Shown: one piece after another, positions 6,538-13,427 of the stretch
How positions within the stretch are numbered: the first letter of the stretch is position 1
Layout of the letters: every line of letters begins with the position of its first letter
Assembly (NCBI GenBank): GCA_035574155.1
Contig: DATLZD010000064.1
Coordinates: 1-18,989, forward strand
Length of the DNA: 18,989 bases
From: HRBIN24 sp035574155
GTDB lineage: Bacteria; Chloroflexota; Dehalococcoidia; SM23-28-2; HRBIN24
Direction: 5' to 3'
Program-made: the position numbers and the translations under genes
Notes under the pieces: generated by a model
Databases searched by the model: none
Seen by the model: only the letters and a program-made list of their open reading frames with translations
Told to the model about the DNA's origin: nothing

Positions 6538-7223
6538 CCCAAGCTCTCCGCTACCCTCAGGGTCTCCTCGTAGGGCAGGGACTCTCCCACCACCACGGTC
6601 AGGCCCCACGGCTCCGGGAAGAAGACCACCGTCGTGGACATGAAGCCGTCGCGCCGCATGGGCTCCACGACGACGGCTGGCCTGCCGCCCACCGTGGCCG
6701 CCCTTACCCGGTCGGCCGGGTACAGGCCTTCAAAGCGGCGCTCGGGATTGCTCTGCTTGATGATGATCAGCGTGCCCACACCCCCCACCACCCAGGCCCT
6801 GGTCGCACTCTTGACCTGTCCATCGCAGGTGATGATGGGCGGGACCGGGTCCGTGTACCAGATCTCCTTGGCCCCGGCAGGGAGATGGCCCGGCTGGATA
6901 TCGTAGGGAGTGCCCTGGGCCACCTGCCAATCATGGTGCCACTCGAGCTTGCCGCTGCAGCGCTCGGCACCGTCACCCTGCCCCAGGGTCACGCCGTTGA
7001 TCGTGCCCACGAATGGCGGCTTGGCTGCCTCCTCCTGCCGCTGGCGGGCCGCTGCCTGCCATTCCTCCAGGGGCACCTCAGCCCAGGTGGGAGTGGCGCT
7101 GGGAGGCACCGTTGGCCCAGCCTGCGCGGGCTCCTGGGGCCCGGCGACGAGCCGCGTCGCGAGGAAGGCCGCCAGCGCGACAAGGAGCGGGGCGCCTAAC
7201 AGCGCTAGGAGCCTTGGCCGCAT
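6534..7223 (-). CDS. Exported or membrane-anchored protein of unknown function
   Basis: A 229-residue protein with an N-terminal hydrophobic helix (residues about 5-26, LLALLGAPLLVALAAFLATR) preceded by basic residues, then a Pro/Thr/Ala linker and an extracytoplasmic domain. The C-terminal portion (RPAVVVEPMRRDGFMSTTVVFFPEPWG.. then a conserved-looking LPYEETLRVAESL) is reminiscent of the end of DUF4367-type extracytoplasmic domains, but this resemblance is weak. Two cysteines lie in the outer domain. The start is the ATG at 7223, with GGGAGG 8 nt upstream; a GTG at 7232 is less well placed. It is the first gene of a two-gene operon, and its TGA overlaps the ATG of the next gene. It belongs to the segment bounded by the tRNA repeats. 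Confidence 0.72.
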   Translation of the reverse strand: MRPRLLALLGAPLLVALAAFLATRLVAGPQEPAQAGPTVPPSATPTWAEVPLEEWQAAARQRQEEAAKPPFVGTINGVTLGQGDGAERCSGKLEWHHDWQVAQGTPYDIQPGHLPAGAKEIWYTDPVPPIITCDGQVKSATRAWVVGGVGTLIIIKQSNPERRFEGLYPADRVRAATVGGRPAVVVEPMRRDGFMSTTVVFFPEPWGLTVVVGESLPYEETLRVAESLG

Positions 7224-7710
7224 TTTCCCCACCTCCCGTCAATCAGCCCTGAAGCGATTTCAATCGTAGCGGGGGGGCATGCTGTCAAGAGGCGCTACCA
7301 CCTGACCCCTTTCTGGCTTGGCTGGCTAAGGGGGGCCCACCTCGGCATAGTGCGTGATGCGGGGCCTATCTCCAGGGTCATCGCCGTGGTGTGCGCCATG
7401 GCGGCCGCTATCCCAGGTAGAGAGCATCCGCCGAATCGTAGGAATCAGCGTCGGCCCGGGACGGTGGCTTCACCGCCGAGGGGCATCTGCGAGCAGTTAG
7501 GCTGACAGCGGGAGATTGATTCAGCGGCGAGCTCGCTTGACGCCCCCGCTTTGAGGCTGTAACGTCTTGCAGGGCCCCGGTGCGGCTGTAAAGGGCCGCG
7601 GTTTGCGAGCCCCGCAGGCCGCCTGGAGTTGGTGCCGGGGCCCTTCCTCACTAGCCCAGTAAGGAGGCGCTTGACAGGGCCGTTATGGGGATGTCACAGA
7701 TATGGCCCGC
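7224..7710. other. Long non-coding stretch between the exported-protein operon and tRNA-Arg
   Basis: No convincing gene is seen in these ~490 bases; short open frames here have no start signals or recognisable products. A TTGACA on the minus strand (plus-strand TGTCAA, 7283-7288) could be the -35 of the exported-protein operon, but the -10 region is poor. AGGGCCCCGG (7571-7580) and CCGGGGCCCT (7635-7644) are perfect 10-bp inverted arms enclosing further GC-rich complementary segments, so a folded RNA or a protein-binding region is possible. Nothing more specific can be supported. Confidence 0.4.
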
Positions 7711-7787
7711 TGGCGCCCCCGGCAGGACTCGAACCCGCAGCCTCCTGGTCCGAAGCCAGGCGCTCTGTCCAGTTGAGCTACGGGGGC
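7711..7787 (-). tRNA. tRNA-Arg (anticodon TCG)
   Basis: The minus strand folds as a complete cloverleaf: acceptor GCCCCCG/CGGGGGC, TA at 8-9, D stem GCTC/GAGC, anticodon stem CCTGG/CCAGG with loop CTTCGGA (anticodon TCG), a five-base variable loop and T arm GCGGG-TTCGAGT-CCTGC. The discriminator is G and CCA is encoded (7713-7711). Positions 19-77 are duplicated at 5493-5555, so the gene looks like the target of a past integration that kept it intact. Confidence 0.97.
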
Positions 7788-7797
7788 GCCCCGCTCC

Positions 7798-7827
7798 AGT
7801 GTAACATCCCGTCCCGCCGTCTATTAA
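7798..7827 (-). promoter_or_regulatory. Candidate promoter of tRNA-Arg
   Basis: On the minus strand TTAATA (7827-7822) and TACACT (7803-7798) are spaced by 18 nt; the -10 box lies 10 nt from the tRNA 5' end, suitable for a tRNA with a very short leader. Confidence 0.45.
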
Positions 7828-7910
7828 GGGCCGTCGGCGGCCGCAGGACCGCCCCGCGTTGTAGGGCCTGACGCGCTGTGGTCAAATAGGGATGTGGAGG
7901 GGCAGGAAAG

Positions 7911-9269
7911 ATGACCCCGGAGCAGGACGTCCAGCTCCTGGTCCACCAGGTGGAGGAGATGCTGGCCAACGACTCCTCCCAGGTGGAGGAGTTGGCGTCC
8001 CTCGTCGGCTCCATCCACCCGGCGGACCAGGCGGAACTCTACCGCCGCCTCTCCCCCTCCCAGCGGGAGGCCTTCCTAGCCCTCCTCAACTCGGAAGGCC
8101 TGGCCCGCCTGCTACAGCACCTGCCCGAGGAAGAGGTCGAGGCCCTGGTGGCCCGCATGCCCCGGGAGACCCTGGCGCGGGTCCTGGACCACATGGACTC
8201 GGACGAGGCCGCCTACATCATCCGCTCCCTGCCTCCGGCCGATGCCGCCAGGGTGCTGGCCAACATGCGCACCGCTGCCGACGTGGCGCCCATCCTCCAG
8301 CACGCCGAGGACACGGCCGGCGGTCTCATGACCCGCGGCTACGTAGCCCTCCACCCAGACATGACCGTCCAGGAGGCCATCAGCTATCTGCGGCTCCATC
8401 AGCCCTTCGCCCAGGAGGGCTACTACCTCTACGTGCTGGACGGTGCCAACCGGCTGCAGGGAGTGGTGAACCTGCGGCAGCTCATCGTGGCCAGCCCGAG
8501 CACACCCATCTCCCAGCTCATGACCCGGGACGTCATCTCGGTGCCGCCCGAGACGGACCAGGAAGAGGTGGCGCGCCTCATTCAGCGCTACCGCCTGCGG
8601 GCGCTGCCGGTGGTGGACGAGAAAGGGGTACTGCTGGGCATCATCACCGCCGATGACGTGCTGGACGTGGTCACCGAGGAGGCCACCGAGGACCTCTACC
8701 GTCTGGCAGGCGTGGGCGTGGAGGAGAGGGCTCTCAGCCCCCTGCGTGAGTCCCTCAAGCGTCGCATCCCCCACCTGGTGGTGAACCTGCTTACGGCCTT
8801 CGTCTCGGGCCTCACGGTCAGCGCCTTCGAGGGCACCGTGGCGCAGGCCGCTGCCCTGGCGGTGTTCATGCCCATCATCGCCGGCCACGGGGGCAACACG
8901 GGGACCCAGGCGGCCACGGTCATGGTCCGCTCCCTGGCCCTGGGCGACGTCACGCCCCGGGACACAGTACGCATCATCGCCAAGGAGGTGGCCTTCGGCC
9001 TGGTGCATGGGGCCCTGGCGGGCACCTTGGCCGCCGGTCTGGCCCTGGCCCTCTACCAGAACCCCTGGCTGGCGGCTGTAGTCTTCGGGTCGATGGTGGG
9101 CAACGTGCTGGTGGCCGGGGTAGTGGGCGCCCTCATACCCCTGGCCCTGCAAGCGGTAAAGATAGACCCCGCCCTGGCCTCCTCCATCTGGCTGACCACC
9201 TTCACCGATGTCATGGGCTTCCTGATGCTGCTGGGGGCCGGGACGCTGCTGGTGGACAGGCTCACCTGA
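7911..9269 (+). CDS. mgtE: Magnesium transporter MgtE
   Basis: A 452-residue MgtE channel of the inner membrane, the usual length for the family. The N-terminal ~130 residues form the helical, acidic N domain that senses Mg2+, followed by two CBS domains (roughly 137-255, with LMTRGYVALHPDMTV and LMTRDVISVPPETD) and a connecting plug helix. The membrane domain has about five helices from ~285 on, with the signature PIIAGHGGNTGTQ (321-333). D433 in FTDVMGFLML corresponds to the pore aspartate known from Thermus MgtE. The start is the ATG at 7911, preceded by GGAGGGGCAGGAAAG. The 123-nt gap after tRNA-Arg holds no recognisable M-box riboswitch; a TTGTAG-17-TCAAAT pair around 7859-7887 is a weak promoter candidate. 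The genome segment thus encodes two unrelated Mg2+ uptake systems, CorA and MgtE. Confidence 0.97.
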   Translation: MTPEQDVQLLVHQVEEMLANDSSQVEELASLVGSIHPADQAELYRRLSPSQREAFLALLNSEGLARLLQHLPEEEVEALVARMPRETLARVLDHMDSDEAAYIIRSLPPADAARVLANMRTAADVAPILQHAEDTAGGLMTRGYVALHPDMTVQEAISYLRLHQPFAQEGYYLYVLDGANRLQGVVNLRQLIVASPSTPISQLMTRDVISVPPETDQEEVARLIQRYRLRALPVVDEKGVLLGIITADDVLDVVTEEATEDLYRLAGVGVEERALSPLRESLKRRIPHLVVNLLTAFVSGLTVSAFEGTVAQAAALAVFMPIIAGHGGNTGTQAATVMVRSLALGDVTPRDTVRIIAKEVAFGLVHGALAGTLAAGLALALYQNPWLAAVVFGSMVGNVLVAGVVGALIPLALQAVKIDPALASSIWLTTFTDVMGFLMLLGAGTLLVDRLT

Positions 9270-9281
9270 CGGAGGGAGAGC

Positions 9282-9358
9282 TGGGGTGGACGGCGGGATT
9301 CGAACCCGCGATCTCCAGGGCCACAGCCTGGCGCCTTGACCGCTAGGCGACGTCCACC
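9282..9358 (-). tRNA. tRNA-His (anticodon GTG)
   Basis: The minus strand folds as GTGGACG/CGTCCAC acceptor, D stem GCCT/AGGC, anticodon stem CCAGG/CCTGG with loop CTGTGGC (anticodon GTG) and T arm GCGGG-TTCGAAT-CCCGC. The discriminator is C73, and the base before the acceptor (9358) encodes the G-1 that is the identity element of histidine tRNAs. CCA is encoded at 9284-9282. It lies 12 nt past the mgtE stop, convergent with it. Confidence 0.97.
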
Positions 9359-9367
9359 GTGCGAGAC

Positions 9368-9393
9368 CAGGCCCCTGCCACGGCAGGGGCCTG
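9368..9393 (-). terminator. Strong GC-rich hairpin between the uvrA operon and tRNA-His
   Basis: CAGGCCCCTGCC (9368-9379) is the exact reverse complement of 9382-9393, a 12-bp arm with a tiny loop. It has no T tract on either strand, so it is not a classic intrinsic terminator. It lies after the minus-strand uvrA operon and just before tRNA-His, so it may end operon transcripts or sit in the tRNA leader. Confidence 0.45.
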
Positions 9394-9403
9394 TCCAGAT
9401 AGA

Positions 9404-9432
9404 AATCTAGCACCCCCCTGAACGGCAGTCAA
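9404..9432 (-). promoter_or_regulatory. Candidate promoter of tRNA-His
   Basis: On the minus strand TTGACT (9432-9427) and TAGATT (9409-9404) are spaced by exactly 17 nt. The -35 overlaps the stop codon of the preceding gene. Transcription would start near 9397, putting the 9368-9393 hairpin in the ~39-nt leader of the pre-tRNA. Confidence 0.5.
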
Positions 9433-9941
9433 GGCGAGCGGCGCCAGAACTGCCAGGGGCGTCGGCGTCGCTCTGTCGCCTGCTGCCCCTGGGCCAGCAG
9501 CTCCCGCGCCCGCTGCAGGTGGGGGCGCAGCCCCCGGTGCAGGTGCAGGGCCTCCTCGGCCACCACCAGGGCGTATTCGGGCTCCTGGGCTACCTGCGGG
9601 AAGAGGTGCCGCAGCAGATCGTCGAAGCCGGGGGCGAGGGAGCGGGGCCGCCCCGATGCCCCAGCCACCGTGTCCAGCAGGGGGTAGGACTTCAGCTCGT
9701 TGATGATGGACAGGAGGGCCGTGTCCAGGCGCAGGAGCTGGAAGGGCGTCAGGACGATGGACGCCTCCTCCCGTCCCAGCAGCGGCTCCAGGATCCGGGG
9801 CAGCTCCCGCAGGCCGTGCTCGTACTCCTGGAGGGTATCGGGGTCGATCTCGGAGCCAGGGCGGGCCAGGTGGTAGCCCACCGCCAGGTAGACCACCCGC
9901 ACCTGCTGCCCCGAGAGCTGGAGGGCGAAGCGGGGGGTCAT
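9429..9941 (-). CDS. Conserved-looking hypothetical protein, last gene of the uvrA operon
   Basis: A 170-residue soluble protein that is not recognised. It begins MTPRFALQLSGQQVRVVYLA, is rich in Leu, Glu and Arg, and looks mainly helical, with a central LTPFQLLRLDTALLSIINEL segment, a C-terminal helix with EYALVVAEEALHLHRGLRP and a strongly basic end (RRRRPWQFWRRSP). There is no signal peptide or membrane helix. Its ATG (9941-9939) overlaps the TGA of the upstream DinB/ClbS-like gene as ATGA, so it is translationally coupled to it. Its placement downstream of uvrA may reflect co-expression only. The frame extends further upstream but would then overlap the previous gene. Confidence 0.7.
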   Translation of the reverse strand: MTPRFALQLSGQQVRVVYLAVGYHLARPGSEIDPDTLQEYEHGLRELPRILEPLLGREEASIVLTPFQLLRLDTALLSIINELKSYPLLDTVAGASGRPRSLAPGFDDLLRHLFPQVAQEPEYALVVAEEALHLHRGLRPHLQRARELLAQGQQATERRRRPWQFWRRSP

Positions 9942-10411
9942 GGCGAGGGCGTCGCCCCCTCCAGCGCCCGTCGCCACTCCCGGAGCTGGGCGGCGTGCTC
10001 CTGGTAGTGTCCCCAGGTGTCCCAGCGTAGGCGGCGCCGCAGCCGCGACTCGGTGCGGCCGGGGACGTGGGGGAGGGTCTGCAGGCACTCCAGCAGGCGG
10101 CGGTGGGTCTCGCGGGCCCGCTGCCAGGCCTCGGCCAGGGAGAGGCCCTGCCAGCGCTCCATGTCGCGGGCGTTGAAGGCGTCGATGCTACCGTAGCGCG
10201 GCAGGGGTCGGCCCTCCAGGATGACGGGGGCGGCCTGGAGGAATTCCTCCTCCCAGGTGGCGATGTGGCAGAGGAGGTCGCGGGCCGACCAACGGCCCAC
10301 CGCCCCCGGCCGCAGCATCGCCTCCTCGGGCAGGCCATCCAGTAGGGCCATCAGCCCCCGCCACTCGGCATCCACCATGGCCACGAGCTCCTGCCGCGTG
10401 CGCGGTGGCAC
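9938..10411 (-). CDS. DinB / ClbS-DfsB-like four-helix bundle protein
   Basis: The 157-residue product has the layout of the DinB-like four-helix bundle superfamily: a first helix (RQELVAMVDAEWRGLMALLDGL), the WSARDLLCHIATWEEEFL motif typical of DinB/DUF1706-type proteins, and a last helix with WGHYQEHAAQL. H49, H135 and H139 match the metal-binding His triad of the superfamily. Members include thiol transferases and self-resistance proteins such as ClbS, but the substrate here is unknown. The GTG start at 10411 lies 4 nt after the uvrA stop, and the gene overlaps the next one by 4 nt, so it is the middle gene of a three-gene operon. Its place next to uvrA fits, but does not prove, a role in DNA damage or electrophile defence. 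Confidence 0.78.
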   Translation of the reverse strand: MPPRTRQELVAMVDAEWRGLMALLDGLPEEAMLRPGAVGRWSARDLLCHIATWEEEFLQAAPVILEGRPLPRYGSIDAFNARDMERWQGLSLAEAWQRARETHRRLLECLQTLPHVPGRTESRLRRRLRWDTWGHYQEHAAQLREWRRALEGATPSP

Positions 10412-10415
10412 AGCC

Positions 10416-13304
10416 CTACCCCCTACCGTCCAGCCTCACGCCGTGCTTCTCGAGGACGCGGCGGAGGTACTGGCCGGTGAGGCTCTCCTCCACCCGCGCC
10501 ACCTCCTCGGGGGTGCCCTCGGCCACCACCCGCCCGCCCCGGTCGCCGCCCCCCGGCCCCAGGTCGATGATGTGGTCGGCCTGCTTGATGACGTCCAGGT
10601 GGTGCTCGATGACCAGCACCGTGTTGCCCGCGTCCACCAGTCGGTGCAGGACCCGCACCAGGTTGTTGACGTCCTCAAAGGAGAGCCCTGTGGTGGGCTC
10701 GTCCAGGATGTAGAGGGTGCGGCCGGTGGCCCGCCGCGACAGCTCGGTGGCCAGCTTCACCCGCTGGGCCTCGCCCCCCGACAGGGTGGTGGCCGGCTGG
10801 CCCAGGCGGATGTAGCCCAGCCCCACGTCGTGCAGCGTCTGCAGCTTCTGGCGGACCTGGGGGAAGGCGTCGAAGAACTCCAGCGCCTCGTCCACCGTCA
10901 TGTCCAGGACCTCGGCGATGTTCTTGCCCCGGAAAGTGATCTCCAGGGCCTCGCGGTTGTAGCGCTTGCCGTGGCAGACCTCGCAGGGCACCTCCACGTC
11001 GGGCAGGAACTGCATCTCGATCTGGATGTAACCCTCCCCCTGGCAGGCCTCGCAGCGGCCCCCCTTCACGTTGAAGGAGAAGCGGCCGGGCTTGTAGCCC
11101 CGCAGCCGCGCCTCGGGCACCGAGGCGAACAGCTCCCGGATGGGCGTGAAGGTCCCGGTGTAGGTGGCGGGGTTGGAGCGGGGGGTGCGGCCGATGGGCG
11201 ACTGGTCGATGTTGATGACCTTGTCGATGTGCTCCAGCCCCAGCAGGGCGTCGTGCTCGCCCGGGCGGTCCTTGGCCCCGTACAGGGCCTGGGCCGCACG
11301 CTTGTAGAGGATCTCGTAGACCAGGGTGGACTTGCCCGAGCCCGAGACGCCCGTGACGCAGACGAACTTGCCCAGGGGGATGCGGACGGTGATGTCCTTA
11401 AGGTTGAACTCCCGCGCCCCCACGATGACCAGTTCCTTGCCGTTGCCCGGCCGCCTCACCTTGGGCAGCGGTATCTCCCTGCGGCCCGACAGGTAGGCGC
11501 CGGTGACCGACTGGGGATGGGCGCAGATGTCCTCCAGGGTGCCGGTGGCCACCACGTAGCCGCCGTCGCGGCCGGCGCCCGGCCCCAGGTCGATGATGTA
11601 GTCGGCGGCGCGGATCATGGCCTCGTCGTGCTCCACCACGATGACGGTGTTGCCCAGGTCCCGCAGCCGCTTCAGGGTAGCGATGAGCCTGTCCTCGTCG
11701 GCCGGATGCAGGCCGATGGACGGCTCGTCGCACACGTAGAGCACGCCCATCAGACCGGAACCGATCTGGGTGGCCAGGCGGATGCGCTGGGCCTCGCCCC
11801 CGGCCAGGGTGCCGGTGCGGCGGTCCAGGGTCAGGTAGTCCAGCCCCACGTCCACCAGGAAGCGTAGGCGGCTGGCTATCTCCTTCAGGACCTGGCGGGC
11901 GATGGCCGCTTCCCGCTCCGAGAGGGGGCTCCTGGGGCCCTGCAGGTGCTCCACCCATTCCAGGGCCTGCCGGATGTCCATCTGGGTCACCTGGTAGATG
12001 TTGAGGCCGTCCACCGTCACCGCCAGGGACTCGGGGCGCAGGCGGGCGCCCTTGCAGGCGGGGCAGGGGCTCTCGGCCATGTAGCGCTCGATCTCGGCCT
12101 TCACGTAGTCCGAGTCGGTCTCCCGGTAGCGGCGCTCCAGGGCCGGGATCACCCCCTCGTAGGTGGTCTCGTAGGTGCTGGAGCGGCCGTACTGGTTGGT
12201 GAAGCGCACCGGCACCGGGTCAGGGGCGCCGTAGAGGACGATGCGCAGGTGCTCCGGGGCCAGCTCCCGCACCGGGACCCGCGTGGAGAACCCGTATTTC
12301 TCGGCCACCGCCTCCAGCAGCCGATAGTACCACTGGGAGATGGAGGCGGCCCGCGCCCAGGGCTGGATGGCCCCCTCGGCCAGGGAGAGGTCCTTGTTGG
12401 GGATGACGAGGTCGGGGTCCAGTTCCAGCTTCACCCCCAGGCCGGAGCAGGCCCGGCAGGCACCGTGGGGCGAGTTGAAGCTGAAATTGCGGGGCTCCAG
12501 CTCGCCCAGGGATACGCCACAGTGGACACAGGCCAGGTGCTCCGAGTAGAGGCGCTCCTCCTCCCCCTCTGCCCACACCTGGACGATGCCCCCCGCCAGC
12601 TTGAGGGCCGTCTCCACCGAGTCGGTGACGCGGGTGCGGAAGGCCTCGGCCCCCTCCCCGTCGGCCTCCACCGCCAGGCGGTCGACCACCACCTCGATGG
12701 AGTGGTTCTTGTAGCGGTCCAGGGGCGGGATCTCGTCGGCCAGGTCGTATATCTGGCCGTCCACCCTCACCCGCACGAAGCCGGCGCGCCGGGCATCCTC
12801 GAAGACGTGCTGGTGCTCCCCCTTGCGACCGCGCACCACCGGCGCCATGATCATCAGCCTCTTGCCCCGGGGCAGGGAGAGGATGGAGTCGACTATCTGC
12901 TGGACGGTCTGGCGCTGGATGGGCCGGCCGCACTGGGGGCAATGGGGGCGACCCACCCGGGCGAAGAGGAGGCGCAGGTAGTCGTAGATCTCCGTCTGGG
13001 TGGCCACAGTGGAGCGGGGATTGCGGGAGGCCCCTTTCTGGTCGATGGAGATGGCGGGCGAGAGGCCCTCGATGTAGTCCACATCGGGCTTCTCCATCAG
13101 CCCCAGGAACTGGCGGGCGTAGGCCGAGAGGGACTCCACGTAGCGCCGTTGCCCCTCGGCATAGATGGTGTCGAAGGCCAGGGACGACTTGCCGGAGCCC
13201 GATACGCCGGTGATGACCACCAGCTTGTCGCGGGGTATCTCGACGTCTATGTTTTTAAGGTTGTGTTCACGGGCACCGCGTATGATGATGGAGTCGAGTG
13301 GCAT
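10416..13304 (-). CDS. uvrA: UvrABC excinuclease subunit A
   Basis: A full-length 962-residue UvrA, the damage-recognition ATPase of nucleotide excision repair that loads UvrB onto DNA. Order of elements: Walker A GVSGSGKSSLAFDT, the UvrB-binding region with a zinc-finger pair CPQC, a second cysteine module CVHC ... CRAC, an insertion with CPAC, then the first signature (LAGGEAQRIRLA) and Walker B (CDEPSIGLH). The second half has GVSGSGKSTLVYE, the C-terminal zinc finger CEAC ... CEVC, LSGGEAQRVKLA and LDEPTTGLSF. The first signature has Ala in place of the usual Ser, and the second Walker B loop has Ser where His is common; both may be lineage traits. The ATG at 13304 lacks a strong ribosome site. 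Two small genes follow closely in the same operon. Confidence 0.98.
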   Translation of the reverse strand: MPLDSIIIRGAREHNLKNIDVEIPRDKLVVITGVSGSGKSSLAFDTIYAEGQRRYVESLSAYARQFLGLMEKPDVDYIEGLSPAISIDQKGASRNPRSTVATQTEIYDYLRLLFARVGRPHCPQCGRPIQRQTVQQIVDSILSLPRGKRLMIMAPVVRGRKGEHQHVFEDARRAGFVRVRVDGQIYDLADEIPPLDRYKNHSIEVVVDRLAVEADGEGAEAFRTRVTDSVETALKLAGGIVQVWAEGEEERLYSEHLACVHCGVSLGELEPRNFSFNSPHGACRACSGLGVKLELDPDLVIPNKDLSLAEGAIQPWARAASISQWYYRLLEAVAEKYGFSTRVPVRELAPEHLRIVLYGAPDPVPVRFTNQYGRSSTYETTYEGVIPALERRYRETDSDYVKAEIERYMAESPCPACKGARLRPESLAVTVDGLNIYQVTQMDIRQALEWVEHLQGPRSPLSEREAAIARQVLKEIASRLRFLVDVGLDYLTLDRRTGTLAGGEAQRIRLATQIGSGLMGVLYVCDEPSIGLHPADEDRLIATLKRLRDLGNTVIVVEHDEAMIRAADYIIDLGPGAGRDGGYVVATGTLEDICAHPQSVTGAYLSGRREIPLPKVRRPGNGKELVIVGAREFNLKDITVRIPLGKFVCVTGVSGSGKSTLVYEILYKRAAQALYGAKDRPGEHDALLGLEHIDKVINIDQSPIGRTPRSNPATYTGTFTPIRELFASVPEARLRGYKPGRFSFNVKGGRCEACQGEGYIQIEMQFLPDVEVPCEVCHGKRYNREALEITFRGKNIAEVLDMTVDEALEFFDAFPQVRQKLQTLHDVGLGYIRLGQPATTLSGGEAQRVKLATELSRRATGRTLYILDEPTTGLSFEDVNNLVRVLHRLVDAGNTVLVIEHHLDVIKQADHIIDLGPGGGDRGGRVVAEGTPEEVARVEESLTGQYLRRVLEKHGVRLDGRG

Positions 13305-13341
13305 AACGCTGCTGAGCCCGCCGCTGGGGTGTCAAATGCTA

Positions 13342-13370
13342 ATTTTAGGGCAGTTTAGGTGCCTAATCAA
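13342..13370 (-). promoter_or_regulatory. Candidate uvrA promoter with a palindromic operator
   Basis: On the minus strand TTGATT (13370-13365) and TAAAAT (13347-13342) are spaced by exactly 17 nt, giving a leader of about 30 nt before uvrA. A perfect 12-bp palindrome TTAGGTGCCTAA at 13355-13366 overlaps the -35 and spacer, a classic operator position. It is AT-rich against a GC-rich background. It does not match the known E. coli or Bacillus LexA boxes, so the regulator is unknown. Confidence 0.55.
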
Positions 13371-13427
13371 TATCGTTATGTCTGGTGCGGCCCCGGAGGG
13401 TGGCGGGAGGCGGGCCGGGAGCGCGCC

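Larger units (their letters stand above)
5556..7706. mobile_element. Putative tRNA-Arg-integrated mini-island (non-autonomous or decayed)
   Basis: This ~2.15-kb segment is bounded by the 63-base tRNA-Arg direct repeats. By eye its centre (about 5640-6500) is noticeably less GC-rich than the flanks. It carries two coupled exported-protein genes on the minus strand, the second frameshifted, and a possible 41-residue membrane peptide on the plus strand. No integrase, excisionase, transposase or replication gene is visible, so it would be a satellite or the remnant of a larger element. An 11-bp near-exact tandem repeat (GCCGCAGTCA at 5573-5582 and 5584-5593) lies just inside the left end; whether it is an integrase arm site is unknown. 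Confidence 0.55.

Noticed and set aside
7445..7871. Short open frames on both strands around 7445-7651 and 7629-7871
   Set aside because: No start signals or motifs; the second runs through tRNA-Arg.
8112..9413. 433-codon open frame on the minus strand opposite mgtE
   Set aside because: It lies entirely antisense to a clear MgtE gene and tRNA-His, has low-complexity Gly/Gln/His composition and no family motif; typical of GC-rich antisense frames.
10221..13358. Two long plus-strand open frames (10221-11867 and 11946-13358) opposite uvrA
   Set aside because: uvrA on the minus strand is unmistakable; these frames are Val/Gln/Leu/Gly-rich antisense shadows without motifs.
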